The translations under genes were made by a program, and so were the position numbers. Shown one piece after another: positions 49,650 through 63,599 of a stretch of DNA of 64,000 bases. The notes beneath the pieces were generated by a model. It saw only the letters and a program-made list of their open reading frames with translations, made no database searches and was not told where the DNA came from. Origin of the DNA: Corbicula japonica (Eukaryota; Mollusca; Bivalvia; Venerida; Cyrenidae). The stretch is taken from positions 62,001 through 126,000 of the forward strand of contig JAZAYU010000221.1 in NCBI GenBank assembly GCA_038501625.1, in the 5' to 3' direction. The first letter of the stretch is position 1. Every line of letters starts with the position of its first letter.

Positions 49650-50790
49650 GACATCCAGTGGAGGGCAAGGGACACATACAGCACTATGGCAGACACAATA
49701 TTACATAATCGGCGTTTAATTCTTAATTTAAAACTTAATTTTAACTTTTATTACGCTTAACTTGTATTTGTTTTTCAATCTTTCGTCCATTCTTTATACA
49801 TTTACTCAATGTCTCATTTATTATTTCTTTCTTAATTTCATTCTTTGTTTCAGTCTGAATTTCATTCTATGTTTCATTCTTTGTTGATGTTTTGGTTAAT
49901 TTCATTGTTTTGATTCTTTCTAATTTTAAGGTTTATTTATTCTCACTTTTATACTTTGTTTCAATCACACTTTTACTAATTACTTCATTCTTTGTTACTT
50001 AATTTTTATTTCTGCGTTTCATTCTTTTCTTCATTCGTTGTTTCATTTAATTGTTTCATTTTTTGTAAAATTATTTATTTCAGTGTTTGTTTCATTTTTT
50101 ACTTAATAACACATTTTTCATTTTTAATTCAATTATTTGTTTCATTCTTTGCTTCATTCTTCATTCTTTATATTAGTCTTTGTTTCTTTATGTGTTTCCT
50201 TGTTCCTTTCAATGTTTCATTCTTAACTTCAATCATTGTTTCATTTTTAATTTCTTTCTTTGTTTCCTTCTTCCTTTCAATGTTTTATTCTTAATTTTAG
50301 TCTTTGTTTCATTCTTAATTTCTTTCTGTGTTCCCTTCTTCTTTTCAATGTTTCATTCTTAACTTCAATCTTTGTTTCATTCTTAATTTCTGTCATAATT
50401 TGACTTTCCTTTCAACGTTTCATTCTTTCTTTCAATCTTTGTTTCATTCTTAATTTCTTTCTTTGTTTCCCCCTTCCTATCAATGTTTTACTTAATTCCA
50501 ATCTTTGCTTGATTCTTAATTTTTCTATTTTTCCTTCTTCCTTTTTATGTTTCATTCTGTTCCTTCATAGTTCAATTCTTTATTTCATTACTGTTTTGCA
50601 TTCTTAATTTCTTTCATTTCTTCACTACATATTTGCTTGGTATGGTTCATTCTTCACCTTACTCTTTATTTCAGTCTAAATTTTGCCTTATGCTTCGTTT
50701 TTCCCTTCAATGTTTCATTTTAAATTTTATCCATTGTTTTATTCTTCTTTCAAATGCCTAACTCCTAATTTCTGTCCCGCTTTCTCTCTA

Positions 50791-50849
<59 letters not shown>

Positions 50850-51116
50850 ATCTCAGTATAGTCCTCTTCACCATTCCATGGAGAAGAGGATAAATAAGCG
50901 TTTTCGCTTATTCTTTAATACATTACATGACATTTACTCACGGTATTATTTCATTATATGTGCAATTGATTGAATAAATACTGTTTAAACCTATTTCTTT
51001 CTTGATACATACTTCATTTCATTAAATCATTTTAGTTTCTATCCTTAAAGTTATTGTTATTTATATGTCTACCTTATTCGAGAGATAAATATGCTGTATG
51101 TTGCGGACCTCCACTG
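49650..51116. repeat. Satellite unit 13
   Basis: 1467 bp. CT tract 50779-50847. Shares the TTTATGTGTTTCCTTGTTCC variant with unit 9. Confidence 0.95.
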
Positions 51117-52561
51117 GACATCCAGTGGAGGGCAAGGGACACATACAGCACTATGGCAGACACAATATTACATAATCGGCGTTTAATTCTTAATTTAAAA
51201 CTTAATTTTAACTTTTATTACGCTTAACTTGTATTTGTTTTTCAATCTTTCGTCCATTCTTTATACATTTACTCAATGTCTCATTTATTATTTCTTTCTT
51301 AATTTCATTCTTTGTTTCAGTCTGAATTTCATTCTATGTTTCATTCTTTGTTGATGTTTTGGTTAATTTCATTGTTTTGATTCTTTCTAATTTAAAGGTT
51401 TATTTATTCTCACTTTTATACTTTGTTTCAATCACACTTTTACTAATTACTTCATTCTTTGTTACTTAATTTTTATTTCTGCGTTTCATTCTTTTCTTCA
51501 TTCGTTGTTTCATTTAATTGTTTCATTTTTTGTAAAATTATTTATTTCAGTGTTTGTTTCATTTTTTACTTAATAACACATTTTTCATTTTTAATTCAAT
51601 TATTTGTTTCATTCTTTGCTTCATTCTTCATTCTTTATATTAGTCTTTGTTTCTTTCTGTGTTTCCTTCTTCCTTTCAATGTTTCATTCTTAACTTCAAT
51701 CTTTGTTTCATTTTTAATTTCTTTCTTTGTTTCCTTCTTCCTTTCAATGTTTTATTCGTAATTTTAGTCTTTGTTTCATTCTTAATTTCTTTCTGTCTTC
51801 CCTTCTTCTTTTCAATGTTTCATTCTTAACTTCAATCTTTGTTTCATTCTTAATTTCTGTCATAATTTGACTTTCCTTTCAACGTTTCATTCTTTATTTC
51901 AATCTTTGTTTCATTCTTAATTTCTTTCTTTGTTTCCCCCTTCCTATCAATGTTTTACTTAATTCCAATCTTTGCTTGATTCTTAATTTTTCTATTTTTC
52001 CTTCTTCCTTTTTATGTTTCATTCTGTTCCTTCATAGTTCGATTCTTTATTTCATTACTGTTTTGCATTCTTAATTTCTTTCATTTCTTCACTACATATT
52101 TGCTTGGTATGGTTCATTCTTCACCTTACTCTTTATTTCAGTCTAAATTTTGCCTTATGCTTCGTTTTTCCCTTCAATGTTTCATTTTAAATTTTATCCT
52201 TTGTTTCATTCTTCTTTCAAATGCCTAACTCCTAATTTCTTTCCCGCTTTCTCTCTATCTCTTTCTCTCTCTCTCTTGCTCTCTCTCTCTCTACATCTCA
52301 GTATAGTCCTCTTCACCATTCCATGGAGAAGAGGATAAATAAGCGTTTTCGCTTATTCTTTAATACATTACATGACATTTACTCACGGTATTATTTCATT
52401 ATATGTGCAATTGATTGAATAAATACTGTTTAAACCTATTTCTTTCTTGATACATACTTCATTTCATTAAATCATTTTAGTTTCTATCCTTAAAGTTATT
52501 GTTATTTATATGTCTACCTTATTCGAGAGATAAATATGCTGTATGTTGCGGACCTCCACTG
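51117..52561. repeat. Satellite unit 14
   Basis: 1445 bp. Short CT tract 52247-52291. Confidence 0.95.
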
Positions 52562-53687
52562 GACATCCAGTGGAGGGCAAGGGACACATACAGCACTATG
52601 GCAGACACAATATTACATAATCGGCGTTTAATTCTTAATTTAAAACTTAATTTTAACTTTTATTACGCTTAACTTGTATTTGTTTTTCAATCTTTCGTCC
52701 ATTCTTTATACATTTACTCAATGTCTCATTTATTATTTCTTTCTTAATTTCATTCTTTGTTTCAGTCTGAATTTCATTCTATGTTTCATTCTTTGTTGAT
52801 GTTTTGGTTAATTTCATTGTTTTGATTCTTTCTAATTTTAAGGTTTATTTATTCTCACTTTTATACTTTGTTTCAATCACACTTTTACTAATTACTTCAT
52901 TCTTTGTTACTTAATTTTTATTTCTGCGTTTCATTCTTTTCTTCATTCGTTGTTTCATTTAATTGTTTCATTTTTTGTAAAATTATTTATTTCAGTGTTT
53001 GTTTCATTTTTTACTTAATAACACATTTTTCATTTTTAATTCAATTATTTGTTTCATTCTTTGCTTCATTCTTCATTCTTTATATTAGTCTTTGTTTCTT
53101 TCTGTGTTTCCTTCTTCCTTTCAATGTTTCATTCTTAACTTCAATCATTGTTTCATTTTTAATTTCTTTCTTTGTTTCCTTCTTCCTTTCAATGTTTTAT
53201 TCGTAATTTTAGTCTTTGTTTCATTCTTAATTTCTTTCTGTCTTCCCTTTGTTTTCAATGTTTCATTCTTAACTTCAATCTTTGTTTCATTCTTAATTTC
53301 TGTCATAATTTGACTTTCCTTTCAACGTTTCATTCTTTTTATCAATCTTTGTTTCATTCTTAATTTCTTTCTTTGTTTCCCCCTTCCTATCAATGTTTTA
53401 CTTAATTCCAATCTTTGCTTGATTCTTAATTTTTCTATTTTTCCTTCTTCCTTTTTATGTTTCATTCTGTTCCTTCATAGTTCGATTCTTTATTTCATTA
53501 CTGTTTTGCATTCTTAATTTCTTTCATTTCTTCACTACATATTTGCTTGGTATGGTTCATTCTTCACCTTACTCTTTATTTTAGTCTAAATTTTGCCTTA
53601 TGCTTCGTTTTTCCCTTCAATGTTTCATTTTAAATTTTATCCTTTGTTTCATTCTTCTTTCAAATGCCTAATTCCTAATTTCTTTCC

Positions 53688-53733
<46 letters not shown>

Positions 53734-54000
53734 ATCTCAGTATAGTCCTCTTCACCATTCCATGGAGAAGAGGATAAATAAGCGTTTTCGCTTATTCTTT
53801 AATACATTACATGACATTTACTCACGGTATTATTTCATTATATGTGCAATTGATTGAATAAATACTGTTTAAACCTATTTCTTTCTTGATACATACTTCA
53901 TTTCATTAAATCATTTTAGTTTCTATCCTTAAAGTTATTGTTATTTATATGTCTACCTTATTCGAGAGATAAATATGCTGTATGTTGCGGACCTCCACTG
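52562..54000. repeat. Satellite unit 15
   Basis: 1439 bp. CT tract 53690-53731. Shares the CTTCCCTTTGTTTTC variant with units 7 and 8. Confidence 0.95.
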
Positions 54001-55099
54001 GACATCCAGTGGAGGGCAAGGGACACATACAGCACTATGGCAGACACAATATTACATAATCGGCGTTTAATTCTTAATTTAAAACTTAATTTTAACTTTT
54101 ATTACGCTTAACTTGTATTTGTTTTTCAATCTTTCGTCCATTCTTTATACATTTACTCAATGTCTCATTTATTATTTCTTTCTTAATTTCATTCTTTGTT
54201 TCAGTCTGAATTTCATTCTATGTTTCATTCTTTGTTGATGTTTTGGTTAATTTCATTGTTTTGATTCTTTCTAATTTTAAGGTTTATTTATTCTCACTTT
54301 TATACTTTGTTTCAATCACACTTTTACTAATTACTTCATTCTTTGTTACTTAATTTTTATTTCTGCGTTTCATTCTTTTCTTCATTCGTTGTTTCATTTA
54401 ATTGTTTCATTTTTTGTAAAATTATTTATTTCAGTGTTTGTTTCATTTTTTACTTAATAACACATTTTTCATTTTTAATTCAATTATTTGTTTCATTCTT
54501 TGCTTCATTCTTCATTCTTTATATTTGTCTTTGTTTCTTTCTTGTTTCAATTGTTTCCTTCTTCCTTTCAATGTTTCATTCTTAACTTCAATCTTTGTTT
54601 CATTTTTAATTTCTTTCTTTGTTTCCTTCTTCCTTTCAATGTTTTATTCTTAATTTTAGTCTTTGTTTCATTCTTAATTTCTTTCTGTGTTCCCGTTTTC
54701 TTTTCAATGTTTCATTCTTAACTTCAATCTTTGTTTCATTCTTAATTTCTTTCTTTGTTTCCCCCTTCCTATCAATGTTTTACTTAATTCCAATCTTTGC
54801 TTGATTCTTAATTTTTCTATTTTTCCTTCTTCCTTTTTATGTTTCATTCTGTTCCTTCATAGTTCCATTCTTTATTTCATTACTGTTTTGCATTCTTAAT
54901 TTCTTTCATTTCTTCACTACATATTTGCTTGGTATGGATCATTCTTCACCTTGCTCTTTATTTCAGTCTAAATTTTGCCTTATGCTTCGTTTTCCCTTCA
55001 ATGTTTCATTTTAAATTTTATCCTTTGTTTCATTCTTCTTTCAAATGCCTAATTCCTAATATCTGTCTTGCTTTCTCTCTATCTCTTTCTCTCTCTCGT

Positions 55100-55132
<33 letters not shown>

Positions 55133-55399
55133 ATCTCAGTATAGTCCTCTTCACCATTCCATGGAAAAGAGGATAAATAAGCGTTTTCGCTTATTCTTTA
55201 ATACATTACATGACATTTACTCACGGTATTATTTCATTATATGTGCAATTGATTGAATAAATACTGTTTGAACCTACTTCTTTCTTGATACATACTTCAT
55301 TTCATTAAATCATTTTAGTTTCTATCCTTAAAGTTATTGTTATTTATATGTCTACCTTATTCGAGAGATAAATATGCTGTATGTTGCGGACCTCCACTG
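54001..55399. repeat. Satellite unit 16 (one 68 bp sub-repeat missing)
   Basis: 1399 bp. It lacks the TGTCATAAT..AACGTTTC sub-repeat near 54745 and has a TTCTTGTTTCAATTG insertion at about 54538. CT tract 55071-55131. From here rightward the units diverge from the central type. Confidence 0.95.
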
Positions 55400-56557
55400 G
55401 ACATCCAGTGGGGGTCAAGGGACACATACAGCACTATGGCAGACACAATATTACATAATCGGCGTTTAATTCTTAATTAAAAACTTAATTTGAACTTTTA
55501 TTACGCTTAACTTGTATTTGTTTTTCAATCTTTCGTCCATTCTGTATACATTTACTCAATGTCTCATTGATTATTTCTTTCTTAATTTCATTCTTTGTTT
55601 CAGTCTGAGTTTAATTTTATGTTTCATTCTTTGTTGATGTTTTGGTTAATTTCAATGTTTTGATTCTTTCTAATTTTTAGGTTTATTTATTCTCACTTTT
55701 ATACTTTGTTTCAATCACACTTTTCCTAATTACTTCATTCTTTGTTACTTAATTTTTATTTCTGCGTTTCATTCTTTTCTTCATTCGTTGTTTCATTTAA
55801 TTGTTTCATTTTTTGTAAAATTATTTATTTCAGTGTTTGTTTCATTTTTTACTTAATAACACATTTTTCATTTTTAATTCAATTATTTGTTTCATTCTTT
55901 GCTTCATTCTTCATTCTTTATATAAGTCTTTCTTTCTTTCTGTGTTTCCGTCTTCCTTTCAATGTTTCATTCTTAACATCAATCTTTGTTTCATTTTTAA
56001 TTTCTTTCTTTGTTTCCTTCTTCCTTTCAATGTTTTATTCTTAATTTTAGTCTTTCTTTCATTCTTAATTTCTTTCTGTGTTCCTTTCTTCTTTTCAATG
56101 TTTCATTCTTAACTTCAATCTTTGTTTCATTCTTAATGTATGTCTTTATTTTGCTTTCCTTTCAACGTTTCATTCTTTATTTCAATCTTTGTTTCATTCT
56201 TAATTTCTATCTTTGTTTCCCCCTTCCTATCAATGTTTTACTTAATTCCAATCTTTGCTTGATTCTTAATTTTTCTATTTTTCCTTCTTCCTTTTATGTT
56301 TCATTCTGTTCCTTCATAGTTCCATTCTTTATTTTATTACTGTTTTGCATTCTTAATTTCTTTCATTTCTTCACTACATATTTGCTTGGTATGGTTCATT
56401 CTTCACCTTACTCATTATTTCAGTCTAAATTTTGCCTAATGCTTTGTTTTTCCCTTCAATGTTTCATTTTAAATTTTATCCTTTTTTTCACTCTTCTTTC
56501 AAATGCCTAACTCCTGATTTCTGTCCCGCTTTCTCTTTATCTCTTTCTCTCTCTCTT

Positions 56558-56599
<42 letters not shown>

Positions 56600-56887
56600 T
56601 CTCTCTCTTTCTCTCTCTACTTCTCAGTAAAATCCTTTTCATCATTCCATGGAAAAGAGGATAAATAAGCGTTTTCGCTTATTCATTAATACATTACATG
56701 ACATTTACTCACGGTATTATTTCATTATATGTGCAATTGATTGAATAAATACTGTTTAAACATATTTCTTTCTTGATACATACTTCATTTCATTAAATCA
56801 TTTTAGTTTCTATCCTTAAAGTTATTGTTATTTATATGTCTACCTTATTCGAGAGATAAATATGCTGTATGTTGCGGACCTCCACTG
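55400..56887. repeat. Satellite unit 17
   Basis: 1488 bp. Its anchor repeat is changed to CCAGTGGGGGTC. CT tract 56529-56619 with C and T interruptions. Pairs closely with unit 18 (shared ATGTATGTCTTTATTTTGC variant). Confidence 0.95.
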
Positions 56888-58364
56888 GACATCCAGTGCA
56901 GGGCAAGGGACACATACAGCACTATGGCAGACACAATATTACATAATCGGCGTTTAATTCTTAATTTAAAACTTAATTTGAACTTTTATTACGCTTAACT
57001 TGTATTTGTTTTTCAATCTTTCGTCCATTCTTCATACATTTACTCAATGTCTCATTTATTATTTCTTTCTTAATTTCATTCTTTGTTTCAGTCTGAATTT
57101 CATTCTATGTTTCATTCTTTGTTGATGTTTTGGTTAATTTCATTGTTTTGATTCTTTCTAATTTTAAGGTTTATTTATTCTCACTTTTATACTTTGTTTC
57201 AATCACACTTTTACTAATTACTTCATTCTTTGTTACTTAATTTTTATTTCTGCGTTTCATTCTTTTCTTCATTCGTTGTTTCATTTAATTGTTTCATTGT
57301 TTTGTAAAATTATTTATTTCAGTGTTTGTTTCATTTTTTACTTAATAACACATTTTTCATTTTTAATTCAATTATTTGTTTCATTCTTTGCTTCATTCTT
57401 CATTCTTTATATAAGTCTTTCTTTCTTTCTGTGTTTCCGTCTTCCTTTCAATGTTTCATTCTTAACATCAATCTTTGTTTCAATTTTAATTTCTTTCTTT
57501 GTTTCCTTCTTCCTTTCAATGTTTTATTCTTAATTTTAGTCTTTGTTTCATTCTTAATTTCTTTCTGTGTTCCTTTCTTCTTTTCAATGTTTCATTCTTA
57601 ACTTCAATCTTTGTTTCATTCTTAATGTATGTCTTTATTTTGCTTTCCTTTCAACGTTTCATTCTTTATTTCAATCTTTGTTTCATTCTTAATTTCTTTC
57701 TTTGTTTCCCCCTTCCTATCAATGTTTTACTTATTTCCAATCTTTGCTTGATTCTTAATTTTTTTCTATTTTTCCTTCTTCCTTTTATGTTTCATTCTGT
57801 TCCTTCATAGTTCCATTCTTTATTTTATTACTGTTTTGCATTCTTAATTTCTTTCATTTCTTCACTACATATTTGCTTGGTATGGTTCATTCTTCACCTT
57901 ACTCATTATTTCAGTCTAAATTTTGCCTAATGCTTCGTTTTTCCCTTCAATGTTTCATTTTAAATTTTATCCTTTTTTTCACTCTTCTTTCAAATGCCTA
58001 ACTCCTGATTTCTGTCCCGCTTTCTCTTTATCTCTTTCTCTCTCTCTTGCTCTCTCTCTCTCTCTCTCTCTCCCTCTCTCTCTCTTTCTCTCTCTACTTC
58101 TCAGTAAAATCCTTTTCATCATTCCATGGAAAAGAGGATAAATAAGCGTTTTCGCTTATTCATTAATACATTACATGACATTTACTCACGGTATTATTTC
58201 ATTATATGTGCAATTGATTGAATAAATACTGTTTAAACATATTTCTTTCTTGATACATACTTCATTTCATTAAATCATTTTAGTTTCTATCCTTAAAGTT
58301 ATTGTTATTTATATGTCTACCTTATTCGAGAGATAAATATGCTGTATGTTGCGGACCTCCACTG
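56888..58364. repeat. Satellite unit 18
   Basis: 1477 bp. Anchor CCAGTGCAGGG. CT tract 58019-58096. Confidence 0.95.
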
Positions 58365-59416
58365 GACATCCAGTGCAGGGCAAGGGACACATACAGCACT
58401 ATGGCAGACACAATATTACATAATCGGCGTTTAATTCTNNNNNNNNNNNNNNNNNNNNNNNNNNNNNNNNNNNNNNNNNNNNNNNNNNNNNNNNNNNNNN
58501 NNNNNNNNNNNNNNNNNNNNNNNNNNNNNNNNNNNNNNNNNNNNNNNNNNNNNNNNNNNNNNNNNNNNNNNNNNNNNNNNNNNNNNNNNNNNNNNNNNNN
58601 NNNNNNNNNNNNNNNNNNNNNNNNNNNNNNNNNNNNNNNNNNNNNNNNNNNNNNNNNNNNNNNNNNNNNNNNNNNNNNNNNNNNNNNNNNNNNNNNNNNN
58701 NNNNNNNNNNNNNNNNNNNNNNNNNNNNNNNNNNNNNNNNNNNNNNNNNNNNNNNNNNNNNNNNNNNNNNNNNNNNNNNNNNNNNNNNNNNNNNNNNNNN
58801 NNNNNNNNNNNNNNNNNNNNNNNNNNNNNNNNNNNNNNNNNNNNNNNNNNNNNNNNNNNNNNNNNNNNNNNNNNNNNNNNNNNNNNNNNNNNNNNNNNNN
58901 NNNNNNNNNNNNNNNNNNNNNNNNNNNNNNNNNNNNNNCATTTCTTAACTACATATGTGCTTGGTATGGTTCATTCTTCACCTTACTCTTTATTTCAGTC
59001 TTAATTTTGCCTTATGCTTCGTTTTTCCCTTTAATGTTTCATTTTAAATTTTATCCTTTGTTTCATTCTTCTTTCAAATGCCTAACTCCTAATTTCTGTC
59101 CCGCTTTCTCTCTATCTCTTTCTATCTCTTGCTCTCTCTCTCTCTCTACATCTCAGTATAGTCCTCTTCACCATTCCATGGAGAAAAGGATAAATAAGCG
59201 TTTTCGCTTATTCTTTAATACATTACATGACATTTACTCACGGTATTATTTCATTATATGTACATTTGATTGAATAAATACTGTTTGAACCTATTTCTTT
59301 ATTGATACATACTTCATTTCATTAAATCATTTTAGTTTCTATCCTTAAAGTTATTTTTATTTATATGTCTACCTTATTCGAGAGATAAATATGCTGTATG
59401 TTGCGGACCTCCACTG
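58365..59416. repeat. Satellite unit 19, interrupted by the assembly gap
   Basis: 74 bp at the left and 478 bp at the right are sequenced; about 890 bp of a standard unit are missing. CT tract 59103-59148. Confidence 0.9.
58439..58938. other. Assembly gap (500 N)
   Basis: Exactly 500 N, which looks like a placeholder size. The ORFs predicted across it are meaningless. Confidence 1.
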
Positions 59417-60748
59417 GACATCCAGTGGAGGGCATGGGACACATACAGCACTATGGCAGACACAATATTACATAATCGGCGTTTTATTCTTAATTTAAAA
59501 CTTAATTTTAACTTTTATTACGCTTAACTTGTATTTGTTTTTTCAATCTTTCGTCCATTCTTCATACATTTACTCAATGTCTCTTTTATTTTCTCTTTCT
59601 AAATTTCATTCTTTGTTTCAGTCTGAATTTCATTCTATGTTTCATTCTTTGTTGATGTTTTGGTTAATATCATTGTTTTGATTCTTTCTAATTTTTAGGT
59701 TTATTTATTCTCACTTTTATACTTTGTTTCAATCACATTTCTGCGCTTCATTCTTTTCTTCATTCGTTGTTTCATTTAATTGTTTCATTTTTTGTAAAAT
59801 TATTTATTTCAGTGTTTGTTTCATTTTTTACTTAATAACACATTTTTCATTTTTAATTCAATTATTTGTTTCATTCTTTGCTTCATTCTTCATTCTTTAT
59901 ATTTTTCTTTGTTTCTTTCTTTGTTTCCTTCTTCCTTTCAATGTTTTATTCTTAATTTTAGTCTTTGTTTCATTCTTAATTTCTTTCTGTGTTCCCGTTT
60001 TCTTTTCAATGTTTCATTCTTCACTTCAATCTTTGTTTCATTCTTAATTTCTGTCTTTATTTTCCTTTCCTCTCAACGTTTCATTCTTTTTTTCAATTTT
60101 TGTTTCATTCTTAATTTCTTTCTTTGTTTCCCCCTTCCTATCAATGTTTTACTTAATTCCAATCTTTGCTTGATTCTTAATTTTTCTATTTTTCCTTCTT
60201 CCTTTTTATGTTTCATTCTGTTCCTTCATAGTTCCATTCTTTATTTCATTACTGTTTTGCATTCTTAATTTCTTTTATTTCTTCACAACATATTTGCTTG
60301 GTATGGTTTATTCTTCACCTTACTCTTTATTTCAGTCTCAATTTTGCCTTATGCTTCGTTTTCCCTTCAATGTTTCATTTTAAATTTTATCCTTTGTTTC
60401 ATTCTTCTTTCAAATGCCTAATTCCTAATTTCTGTCTTGCTTTCTCTCTTTCTCTCTCTCTCTCTTGCTCTCTCTCTCTACATCTCAGTATAGTCCTCTT
60501 CACCATTCCATGGAAAAGAGGATAAATAAGTGTTTTCGCTTATTCTTTGATAAATTACATGACATTTACTCACGGTATTATTTCATTATATGTGCAATTG
60601 ATTGAATAAATACTGTTTGAACCTATTTCTTTCTTGATACTTACTTCATTTTATTAAATCATTTTAGATTCTATCCTTAAAGTTATTGTTATTTATATGT
60701 CTACCTTATTCGAGAGATAAATATGCTGTATGTTGCGGACCTCCACTG
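59417..60748. repeat. Satellite unit 20 (shortest)
   Basis: 1332 bp. Relative to unit 22 it lacks a further 68-76 bp sub-repeat near 59920. Both lack the ACTTTTACTAATTACTTC segment after CAATCACA. CT tract 60440-60480. Confidence 0.95.
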
Positions 60749-62191
60749 GACATCCTGTGGGGGGCAAGGGACACATACAGCACTATGGCAGACACAATAT
60801 TACATAATCAGCGTTTAATTCTTAATTTGAAATTTAATTTGAACTTTTATTACGCTTAACTTGTATTTGTTTTTCAATCTTTCGTCCATTCTGTATACAT
60901 TTACTCAATGTCTCATTTATTATTTCTTTCTTAATTTCATTCTTTGTTTCAATCTGAATTTCATTCTATGTTTCATTCTTTGTTGATGTTTTGGTTAATT
61001 TCAATGTTTTGATTCTTTCTAATTTTTAGGTTTATTTATTCTCACTTTTATGCTTTGTTTCAATCACACTTTTCCTAATTACTTCATTCTTTGTAACTTA
61101 ATTTTTATTTCTGCGTTTCATTCTTTTCTTCATTCGTTGTTTCATTTAATTGTTTCATTTTTTGAAAAATTATTTATTTCAGTGTTTGTTTCATTTTTTA
61201 CTTAATAACACATTTTTCATTTTTAATTCAATTATTTGTTTCATTCTTTGCTTCATTCTTCATTCTTTATATTAGTCTTTGTTTCTTTCTGTGTTTCCTT
61301 CTTCCTTTCAATGTTTCATTCTTAACTTCAATCTTTGTTTCATTTTTAATTTCTTTCTTTGTTTCCTTCATCCTTTCAATGTTTTATTCTTAATTTTAGT
61401 CTTTGTTTCATTCTTAATTTCTTTCTGTGTTCCCTTCTTCTTTTCAAAGTTTCATTCTTAACTTCAATCTTTGTTTCATTCTTAATTTCTGTCATAATTT
61501 GACTTTCCTTTCAACGTTTCATTCTTTATTTCAATCTTTGTTTCATTCTTAATTTCTTTCTTTGTTTCCTCCTTCCTATCAATGTTTTACTTAATTCCAA
61601 TCTTTGCTTGATTCTTTATTTTTCTATTTTTCCTTCTTCCTTTTTATGTTTCATTCTGTTCCTTCATAGTTCCATTCTTTATTTCATTACTGTTTTGCAT
61701 TCTTAATTTCTTTCATGTCTTCACTACATATGTGCTTGGTATGGTTCATTCTTCACCTTACTCTTTATTTCAGTCTTAATTTTGCCTTATGCTTCGTTTT
61801 TCCCTTTAATGTTTCATTTTAAATTTTATCCTTTGTTTCATTCTTCTTTCAAATGCCTAACTCCTAATTTCTGTCCCGCTTTCTCTCTATCTCTTTCTAT
61901 CTCTTGCTCTCTCTCTCTCTCTACATCTCAGTATAGTCCTCTTCACCATTCCATGGAGAAGAGGATAAATAAGCGTTTTCGCTTATTCTTTAATACATTA
62001 CATGACATTTACTCACGGTATTATTTCATTATATGTACATTTGATTGAATAAATACTGTTTAAACCTATTTCTTTATTGATACATACTTCATTTCATTAA
62101 ATCATTTTAGTTTCTATCCTTAAAGTTATTTTTATTTATATGTCTACCTTATTCGAGAGATAAATATGCTGTATGTTGCGGACCTCCACTG
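60749..62191. repeat. Satellite unit 21
   Basis: 1443 bp. Anchor variant CATCCTGTGGGGGGC, shared only with unit 23. CT tract 61879-61922. Confidence 0.95.
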
Positions 62192-63599
62192 GACATCCAG
62201 TGGAGGGCATGGGACACATACAGCACTATGGCAGACACAATATTACATAATCGGCGTTTTATTCTTAATTTAAAACTTAATTTTAACTTTTATTACGCTT
62301 AACTTGTATTTGTTTTTTCAATCTTTCGTCCATTCTTCATACATTTACTCAATGTCTCTTTTATTTTCTCTTTCTAAATTTCATTCTTTGTTTCAGTCTG
62401 AATTTCATTCTATGTTTCATTCTTTGTTGATGTTTTGGTTAATATCATTGTTTTGATTCTTTCTAATTTTTAGGTTTATTTATTCTCACTTTTATACTTT
62501 GTTTCAATCACATTTCTGCGTTTCATTCTTTTCTTCATTCGTTGTTTCATTTAATTGTTTCATTTTTTGTAAAATTATTTATTTCAGTGTTTGTTTCATT
62601 TTTTACTTAATAACACATTTTTCATTTTTAATTCAATTATTTGTTTCATTCTTTGCTTCATTCTTCATTCTTTATATTTTTCTTTGTTTCTTTCTTGTTT
62701 CAATTGTTTCCTTCTTCCTTTCAATGTTTCATTCTTAACTTCAATCTTTGTTTTATTTTTAATTTCTTTCTTTGTTTCCTTCTTCCTTTCAATGTTTTAT
62801 TCTTAATTTTAGTCTTTGTTTCATTCTTAATTTCTTTCTGTGTTCCCGTTTTCTTTTCAATGTTTCATTCTTCACTTCAATCTTTGTTTCATTCTTAATT
62901 TCTGTCTTTATTTTCCTTTCCTCTCAACGTTTCATTCTTTTTTTCAATTTTTGTTTCATTCTTAATTTCTTTCTTTGTTTCCCCCTTCCTATCAATGTTT
63001 TACTTAATTCCAATCTTTGCTTGATTCTTAATTTTTCTATTTTTCCTTCTTCCTTTTTATGTTTCATTCTGTTCCTTCATAGTTCCATTCTTTATTTCAT
63101 TACTGTTTTGCATTCTTAATTTCTTTTATTTCTTCACAACATATTTGCTTGGTATGGATCATTCTTCACCTTACTCTTTATTTCAGTCTAAATTTTGCCT
63201 TATGCTTCGTTTTCCCTTCAATGTTTCATTTTAAATTTTATCCTTTGTTTCATTCTTCTTTCAAATGCCTAATTCCTAATTTCTGTCTTGCTTTCTCTCT
63301 TTCTCTCTCTCTCTCTTGCTCTCTCTCTCTACATCTCAGTATAGTCCTCTTCACCATTCCATGGAAAAGAGGATAAATAAGTGTTTTCGCTTATTCTTTG
63401 ATAAATTACATGACATTTACTCACGGTATTATTTCATTATATGTGCAATTGATTGAATAAATACTGTTTGAACCTATTTCTTTCTTGATACATACTTCAT
63501 TTTATTAAATCATTTTAGATTCTATCCTTAAAGTTATTGTTATTTATATGTCTACCTTATTCGAGAGATAAATATGCTGTATGTTGCGGACCTCCACTG
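62192..63599. repeat. Satellite unit 22
   Basis: 1408 bp. Same type as unit 20 (GGCATGGGACAC, CGGCGTTTTATTC). CT tract 63290-63331. Confidence 0.95.

Noticed and set aside
58302..59273. 323-codon ORF across the gap
   Set aside because: About half of it is N; both sequenced ends are satellite DNA.
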